From the NCBI GenBank assembly GCA_037127255.1, contig JBANSL010000002.1, forward strand, positions 5,252,001 through 5,316,000: a stretch of 64,000 bases of DNA. The letters run 5' to 3'. A program made the translations under genes and the position numbers. Of the stretch, positions 57,955-64,000 are shown one piece after another. Within the stretch, counting starts at the first letter, position 1. The number at the start of each line of letters is the position of its first letter. Under the pieces are notes generated by a model. That model was not told the origin of the DNA. It ran no database searches and was given only the letters and a program-made list of their open reading frames with translations. Source of the stretch: Persicaria tinctoria (lineage: Eukaryota > Streptophyta > Magnoliopsida > Caryophyllales > Polygonaceae).

Positions 57955-59140
57955 TAATGAAGGTAAATTCTTTTCTTTTTATGGTGGTTCCAAACCACTT
58001 GGAACATCAAAGTATTAACGTGACACTTCATATTTGCAGAATATAACTCAATAAAATCTCAGAAGTTGATCAAGGCCAACTTCATAGGAATCAACTTAAT
58101 TGACCCCTTTATGACAGTAATACATCAAAGAACATAACACATTCTGATTACCCTCACTTTCTCCTTACAGGAATACCCTTTTAACATTACATTGCACTAC
58201 CAAAAATTCATCCATAATCAACAGTAATCAACCATTCAACTAAAGACTTTGTATGATACTTTCACAACACAACAGCAACATGGTTACAGACTTCTGTAGT
58301 TTTTTAAAAAGAAAAAAAAGCAATAGCTATGGATTGCAACAATGGCTTTTGGTCCAAATCTTCTGAAGTGGTGAGTAAAAGATCAGAAAGTGACCGCTAA
58401 TATTGGAGTCTCAAACATACAACATTTCCCTACAGACTAATAATTGGTGAGGTGTTTTTTAAGTCATTTTTTTTAGAGACATTCTTCTTCGTTTCAATTC
58501 AATTTCGATTTTGGTCTTCTTCAATTTCTCTTCGCCCTATAACTGCGCGCCCCGCTTCTTCCGGTGGGGGCAATGACGTCGATCTCGTCGATGATGGCAC
58601 AACCCCAGCTTCTTCCATTGTAGGCACGCTAGCAAACCTGGCCAACACCGATCCTTTCATTATCTCCTCGTCGGCAGCGCCCCTGCCTCTAATCGGACTT
58701 GCAGGCGTGAACCGGACACTCCGCGGGTACTCGAGGCCCCGGCGAAAAATCTGGCGGACGACAGTGATCGGGTGCACAGTTGGATCGGTTTTCGGCGGCC
58801 ATGGGAGATTAACTGGGGAGGAGTTTGGAAGTTGTGACTTGTGAGATGCGTACCAAGAGTTTAATTATATAATAGGGGTAAAACTAACATTTTGCAAAAT
58901 CCAATATAAAAATGGAAATTTAGCAAAACAGCCCCCATTTTTTGGACAGTTACCAAAAAAATCCCTTGAGTTTAATTCAAAATATTAAATTAATATATAA
59001 CATGTATCTATTTGTAAATTTTCATAAACTATCCTAATATATTGGGTACATATTGAATGAGTTAATTACACCCAGTTTATTCTTATAAGCTAAATTCAAG
59101 ATATAAAACCAACATATTTAATTGTATAATATAAATTTAT
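57955..59140. other. Spacer with opposing ORFs of unknown meaning
   Basis: 58452-58844 (+) and 58499-58777 (-) are open on both strands in a GC-richer patch. Neither protein is recognised and they cannot both be real. The patch could be a captured gene piece within a transposon. Confidence 0.3.
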
Positions 59141-59154
59141 TTTATTTTTAAAAA

Positions 59155-59183
59155 ATCGCGCCATGGCGCGAGAACTTTACCAG
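59155..59183 (+). mobile_element. Decayed Helitron 3' end
   Basis: TCGCGC-CATG-GCGCGA hairpin, then AGAACTTTACCAG and T. The sequence aligns with the end of the Helitron at 36.2 kb (GCGCGTGAACTGTACTAG), with CTAG changed to CCAG. The left end is not identified. Confidence 0.5.
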
Positions 59184-59690
59184 TTATTTATTTATATTCA
59201 TAAACTATCGTGGTGTTTGTTTATGGGGTCGTTTAAAGTGGTTTTTTTTTTGTTAAACTGGGTGTTTAAAGTGTATGAGGTCGTTTAAAGTGGGTTTTTT
59301 TTAAACTGGGTGTTTAAAAAAAACTGGGATAACTTTTTGTTTTTATAATGTTTTTAGTTTATTAGGAATTACGCGGACTCGATTCACAGGATGGTTCACT
59401 TGATCAAGTCGGGAATGGCACCAGTTGTGGTGACACATGTCAGGGAGCTATTGGGCATTGCGATCGAGATGACGTGGACCAGTGTAGAGCGAGACTAAAG
59501 AGACTAGTCTCTAAGTTGGAACGACGTCGTCAAGGAGAGGATAGTATCTTGACCAACTCAATGGTCAACGCGTTGGACGCTTGTAAGCGCCTAGACAAGG
59601 CGTTGTCGTCCTCGCGACTACCGTCAACCACCGTCTCCCTCATTTCGCTATATGTAGCCCCAACTCATATCACAACTCATCTAGGCCAGT

Positions 59691-60371
59691 ATGGAGTTTT
59701 TCAAATGTCTGTTAGTGGTGTCCGTAGTTTTGTCATGTTCCTCAGTTTCATCTTCTCCGGGTTTCCGCGCGATCGGAAGCGCATCTAGATCTCACATCTT
59801 ATTCGGCGCCTCTCCGCCGTCGTTGGTCCACACTTACACACCATCTCCGCCTCCACTCACATGTGGAATCGCGCCTCACCTCGCCTCTCCACCGTTGTTT
59901 GTGGAAGCACAACCGAAGTCCTCTTCGTCGTCGTCTCCGGATTTCCGCGCGATTGGAAGCGCATCTCACCTCTTATACGACGCCTCTCCGTCGTCTCTGG
60001 ATTTCCGCGCGATCGGAAGCGCATCTCACCACTCCTCCGACGCCTCTCCGCCGTCGTATGTCCATGCTTACATGGCCGCGCCTCCACCTCCGCTCACGAC
60101 CGCGTCTCTCTCCGCCGAACGAGGATCCAACTCTCTCTGCGAGGAATTGGCAGCGGTTCCGGCGTTCACCTTTGTCCCACCGGAGACGCCTTCGGTGTTC
60201 AATACCTCTACTACCTCTACTGTGTTGTTGATCGTCAGTTTCTCGATGGTCAGAGGAATCATCGTGCTGCAAGTGTTAATCATATTAATCTGCATTTTTT
60301 GTCCCAATTATGGCCCTTTCAATGCGATTTTCGAATCTAGGGATTTAAGGGAACCCCTATTGGGCCACTAG
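59691..60371 (+). CDS. Ser/Pro-rich secreted or single-pass membrane protein, unknown family
   Basis: An open frame of 226 residues starting with ATG and a good signal peptide (MEFFKCLLVVSVVLSCSSVS). The middle holds three imperfect repeats around DFRAIGSASH...DASPPS and proline-rich stretches (TPSPPPL, AAPPPPL). Then AERGSNS, STTSTVLLIV and a hydrophobic segment (about residues 173-200), followed by CIFCPNYGPFNAIFESRDLREPLLGH. The layout suggests a type I membrane protein with a short cytosolic tail or a tail-anchored wall protein; that is inference. It shares the C-terminal half with copies at 45.2-45.9 and 46.55-46.71 kb, and its 3' flank (TAATAAGGGCCCAGCCCA) resembles that of the 46.7-kb copy. 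It is the only copy with ATG and signal peptide. I do not recognise the family, and it could still be a decayed gene. Confidence 0.5.
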   Translation: MEFFKCLLVVSVVLSCSSVSSSPGFRAIGSASRSHILFGASPPSLVHTYTPSPPPLTCGIAPHLASPPLFVEAQPKSSSSSSPDFRAIGSASHLLYDASPSSLDFRAIGSASHHSSDASPPSYVHAYMAAPPPPLTTASLSAERGSNSLCEELAAVPAFTFVPPETPSVFNTSTTSTVLLIVSFSMVRGIIVLQVLIILICIFCPNYGPFNAIFESRDLREPLLGH

Positions 60372-60873
60372 ATATGCTGGTTTAAATTGGGCCTATTAGT
60401 TGTTATGGTGTGTTGTAATAAGGGCCCAGCCCACTTGTTCATAGAATAAATAGGCTTGTGTGTAATCGAAATCGAATTTGATTAATGTTAGTGGATGGTA
60501 TTGGTTGTCGAATTTGGATTGGGGAAGTTTCAATGTAGAAATTGGTAGTCATATTCATCTGTTTTTATTGGGATTCTAATCAATTGCCCTAAAATTGATA
60601 GTCATATTCTTAGGGATCTGTTAAGTTCCTGGATTCTTGGCTCTGTATAGTAACCTGAGGGCCTGAGTTTGGGCATTGCCTCAATGTCAGCCTCATGCTT
60701 ATATACGATGACCGCCTCTCCAACACTATGACCTGCAACTGTAGTATATGAATCTCCTTTATGGGTTTGATAATCATCATGGATACAATTTTGCTTTGAT
60801 TGTGTCCCTCCATGAGTTAATTTGGAGAAGTACAAGGCTGCCTCTGGCTTGAAAATCTTGGCTGTATAAGTTG
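60372..60873. other. 3' flank of the Ser/Pro-rich gene and spacer
   Basis: Includes a stretch (about 60545-60612) that is the inverted counterpart of the hairpin region at 49.8-49.98 kb. The minus-strand ORFs at 60602-60940 run into the next hAT element and are not supported. Confidence 0.4.
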
Positions 60874-62023
60874 CAGGGCCGGCCATTAGCAAGGGCGAGA
60901 AGGGCGATCGCCCAGGGCCTCCAAATTTTCGGGGCCTCAAAATATTTAGAACCTATGTCTTATTATAATTAATTATCTTGTTAAAAGAAACATCAGTTTG
61001 CGTGTGGCCTGGCGGTAATGCAGAAGTGCTCCCTTTTAAACATGGTTAATTGTCCCGAGTTCGATTCTCCTCTCTCCCTTCTGTTGCTTTCTTTTTTTTT
61101 TCGTCCGTGTTTCTTTCTTCTCTTTTTTTTTATTTCTTTTTTCTTTCTTTATTCATTTCAATTTGGCCTTTTTATTCCCAAGGCTTGATTGTTTTTTTTT
61201 CAACAGATTTGTTTTTTCCCCCTTTTTCTATGTTTTTTTCCCCTTTTCCTTTTTCCTTATCTTTTTCTGTGTTTATTTATTTCAATTTGTTTTTTTTTTT
61301 CAATACTTAAATAATATTTTATATTTATTAAATAAAATCAGATACAACTTGTAACTTATTAATTTCCATCCAATAAAGTCATTTTATATTTGTTTTTTTT
61401 CTTTTCTTTTTTTTTCTGTGTTTTTTCCCTCTTTTTCTTATCTCTTTCTTTGTTTATTTATTTCAATTTGTTTTTTTATTTTCAACACTAAAATAATATT
61501 TATATTTATTAAATCAAATCAAATAGCTTGTAAGTTATTGATTTCCATAAAGTAATTTCAATGTTATAAGAAAAAAAATTGCTTAAATTATTAAAGATAT
61601 ATTTGACACATATTTAGAAGATCTAAGATTGTAATGTAAATAATTGTAGGAAATACATAAAATTTAATTTCCCTAATCTTTTTCAAGGATAAATAATTTG
61701 ATTATATTCAACATATTTACTTAATTATCTGTATTTATTTATTTAACAATTCTTGGTGTTTCACGTAAACCATAGTAGAGAATGGTGATTCATATTCTAA
61801 AATTGTAAGATGATACTATTAATATTTATCATATATCCTATGACATAAATATGAAATTTTGATTGTAAAAATCTCAACAATTATCTTTTTAGTTTAAAAT
61901 AAAAATTAAACTTATGAAAACTAATTTAGTGTTTTAATAAAATTTGAACACTTGCTTACGGTAATATTGAAGGCCTCATTTTTATATTTGCACAGGGCCT
62001 TCGAAATTGATTGGACGGCCCTG
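60874..62023 (+). mobile_element. Non-autonomous hAT element, second family member
   Basis: Ends CAGGGCCGGCC and GGACGGCCCTG are flanked by ATAAGTTG at 60866-60873 and 62024-62031. The right terminus matches the left terminus of the 49983-50733 element. It is 1150 bp, T-rich inside, with no transposase. A tRNA-like module lies 125-192 bp from its left end. Confidence 0.9.
60999..61066 (+). promoter_or_regulatory. tRNA-like (Pol III A/B box) module in the hAT element
   Basis: GTGGCCTGGCGGTAATGC resembles an A box and GAGTTCGATTCTCC a B box, at tRNA-like spacing. The related hAT element at 50 kb has GGCGTGGTGGTTGTC and GAGCTCGAATCCC at the same relative place. Confidence 0.5.
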
Positions 62024-62101
62024 ATAAGTTGTACCTAGGTGATAATAAACAGTCAGAAGAAATGGCAATATATTAGCTAAAGAGACATGATATGAACGAA
62101 A

Positions 62102-63173
62102 AAATTCCTTTGGTGGTCCCTAACCTTTAAGGGTTAGTCACTATCGGTCCCTAACCTTTTTAAGTGTTACTTTTAGTCCCCAACCTTTTACCTATTACTA
62201 CTATTTGGTCCCTAACCTTTTTAAGTGTTACTTTTAGTCCCTAAACTTTTACATATTGCTACTATTTAGTCCTCCCGTCTATTTTCTAGTTAAATTAAAC
62301 GATAATATCATTTATTGGGAATCTTAAAATATAGGACTTCTTCCTATTACATTTTAAGTCATATATTTTAACTTTTTGATTGTGTATCAATACATATAGA
62401 TGTGTGTTATAGTATTTTCACATTAAAAACTCATTCATTGTGTGAAGTTATAATTTACAAATAAAATTTTGAATATATATATGTGGAAAATATTAAAATA
62501 TAATAAATTATACTCTAATACAATTAGAGTTTGTATTAAAATAAAAAATAAAAATAGTTAATAAGGAAGCCCAAATTCCCAATAACTAAAATAGTTTTTC
62601 ATTTAGAAAATATAATTAGAAAATATGCATTTAATAAATGATATTATGTAAATAATATTTCCAAAAATAACTTTGACCATGGATAGGACATGTGGCAAAA
62701 TTGCTTATCATTTAAAGTATAATATAGATATAGATATATATATAGATTCATATCAAAATAGTAGATGCTTAACTTGTTGACACATTTTTTTAATAGGATA
62801 AAAACTACACATAAAATATTTTTTTAATAATTAGCAAGTCGGAAAAAAAAACAAATATTTTAAGATTAGGGTAATATTGAACGGGACCCCTAAAATTCAT
62901 TGGACGGTCTTGCTTGTAACTCTAACCCTTCTCTAATCTCTCTCGGATTTATTTAGAAAATTAAATAATTTTATCGTTTAATTTAACTAGAAAATAGACG
63001 GGGGACCAAATAGTAGCAATATGTAAAAGTTTAGGGACTAAAAGTAACACTTAAAAAGGTTAGGGACCAAATAGTAGCAATATGTAAAAGGTTGGGGACT
63101 AAAAGTAACACTTAAAAAGGTTAGGGACCGATAGTGGCTAACCTTTAAAGGTTAGGGACCACCAAAGTAATTT
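62102..63173. mobile_element. Long-TIR element (MULE-like or foldback)
   Basis: Terminal inverted repeats of about 210 bp (62102-62310 and 62963-63173) begin AAATTCCTTTGGTGGTCCC and its complement. Each arm contains two tandem subrepeats of GGTCCCTAACCTTTTTAAGT-type sequence. The interior is AT-rich and non-coding, with a stray hAT-like terminus at about 62900-62912. The target duplication was not resolved. Confidence 0.8.
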
Positions 63174-63185
63174 ACCCTAAAAAAA

Positions 63186-64000
63186 ACCAATGACAACCTC
63201 ATGGATTTTGAAAGACTGCCCTAGTAGGCATATTTTTCCTTTAAATTCCCATATTTGAAGGAAAGGACCAGCTCCCTAAAACACCCTAAGGACGACTTGC
63301 CCAGTATGGCAGTATCCAGTAGCTCACCCGACCCGATTAACCACCCGTTAGCCCACCCGATTATTAAAAAAAAATATAATATATAAATAACACAATTTAA
63401 CATAACTAACATATTTCTCTTTTTCTACATTTAGTTTCTCCATTCTCCAATTGCTCTGGTTTAAGAAGATCTAAGAAAATATAAGCTTGTATTATTTAAC
63501 TTCATGTCTTTGTAAAATTTCTTTTATTTGTTTTACATATATTGATAGAGTGTAAGTAATTTGGCTCTTTTCAGTGACTTTATTAACATTTAGTGTATTA
63601 TATTATGCATGATTAACCAAATTGTATTTCTCAATTTCTTAAAATATTAGTAACAATAATAATTTTCATGCAAAGAAATTAAAGAAAGGAGACTTGAGTC
63701 TGTTTTCTAATGACATAGTTTTTCTATATATTTTTTTTAACTGTGAGTTTAGTAATCGATCATCTAGTATGATACTATTAAACTTCTAATACTAATTTTG
63801 TAAGTTAAGGATAGTGATATAATATATGAATAAGTCTTTTATTCATTTAGCAGGATTCATACATTGACATTGTTTATAAAATTATCGAATATAAATGATT
63901 TTTAAGTATGTCTTATGATTCATTTCATTTTAGTTTCTTCCACCCGATTAGCCACCCGACCCACCTATTTCACCCGACGGATCGGGTGATGGGTGAAACA
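63186..64000 (+). repeat. Second copy of the 53.5-55.2 kb segment
   Basis: 63186-63330 matches 53466-53660 with gaps. Directly after it, 63330-64000 matches about 54486-55145 inside the TAGGG hAT-like element (ACCACCCGTTAGCCCACCCG..., then the same interior). Relative to the first copy about 0.8 kb is missing, including the element's left end. The copy continues past the window. Confidence 0.9.

Noticed and set aside
58452..58844. Opposing ORFs of 130 and 92 codons
   Set aside because: Both are open in the same GC-richer patch, without recognisable motifs or splice context; kept only as a note in the spacer entry.
59474..59788. ORF of 104 codons just before the Ser/Pro-rich gene
   Set aside because: Its end overlaps the signal-peptide gene in another frame, and no family was recognised; it may be a decayed piece of another gene.
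61050..61354. Phe-rich ORFs in a T-rich tract
   Set aside because: Homopolymer-like translation of a T-rich interior of a hAT element.
1..64000. CRISPR arrays, bacterial operons, rRNA or functional tRNA genes
   Set aside because: The tandem repeats have no CRISPR spacing, the genes are spliced and eukaryotic, and tRNA-like boxes occur only as parts of SINE or hAT sequences without a full cloverleaf visible by eye.

Overview
This is 64 kb of nuclear DNA from a flowering plant. The genes have short exons and AT-rich introns with plant-style splice sites. Every recognisable protein is of plant type: a nepenthesin-like aspartic protease, a plastid DnaJ, a CLC-c chloride channel and an SWIB/Plus-3/GYF protein. 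The AT-rich spacers are full of plant transposons (Stowaway and Tourist MITEs, hAT, Helitron, RTE-type LINE remnants). A eudicot is likely; an asterid such as a member of the Lamiales is only a guess from general protein resemblance.

Layout. 1-1.5 kb: 3' end of a Helitron. 2.7-4.9 kb (-): two-exon nepenthesin-like aspartic protease. 5-9.5 kb: spacer with a Tourist-type MITE and a Stowaway nested in a Stowaway. 9.5-10.4 kb (-): TRAPPC4. 12.1-16.4 kb (+): plastid DnaJ-A protein whose first intron holds a degraded plastid atpA fragment, and whose first two exons do not join in frame with GT-AG sites. 16.4-19.3 kb: MITE-rich spacer. 19.6-26.2 kb (+): SWIB/Plus-3/GYF gene with one U12-type AT-AC intron and an in-frame repeat. 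26.2-37.1 kb: transposon-rich, gene-free (RTE fragment, Helitron ends, SINE). 37.1-41.0 kb (+): CLC-c channel, followed by a solo LTR and a 421-bp Helitron. 42.8-43.5 kb (+): unrecognised multi-pass membrane protein. 44.6-46.7 kb: tandem duplication carrying members of an unrecognised Ser/Pro-rich single-pass membrane protein family, with a better preserved member at 59.7-60.4 kb. 50.0-62.0 kb: hAT elements with intact 8-bp target duplications, an SMR-domain pseudogene (51.1-52.4 kb, -), a 92-bp minisatellite, a Tourist MITE, and a long-TIR element (62.1-63.2 kb). The window ends in a second copy of sequence first seen at 53.5-55.2 kb.

The five conserved genes have unrelated housekeeping roles (secreted proteolysis, ER-Golgi tethering, plastid protein folding, nuclear transcription or chromatin, vacuolar anion exchange) and do not form a pathway. 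Exons were joined by eye from splice motifs and reading frame, guided by remembered family sequences; no alignment, transcript or database search was run. The most unusual observations are the AT-AC intron, the Ser/Pro-rich family whose copies differ largely at synonymous sites, the plastid fragment inside a gene for a plastid protein, and a hAT family carrying a tRNA-like module.
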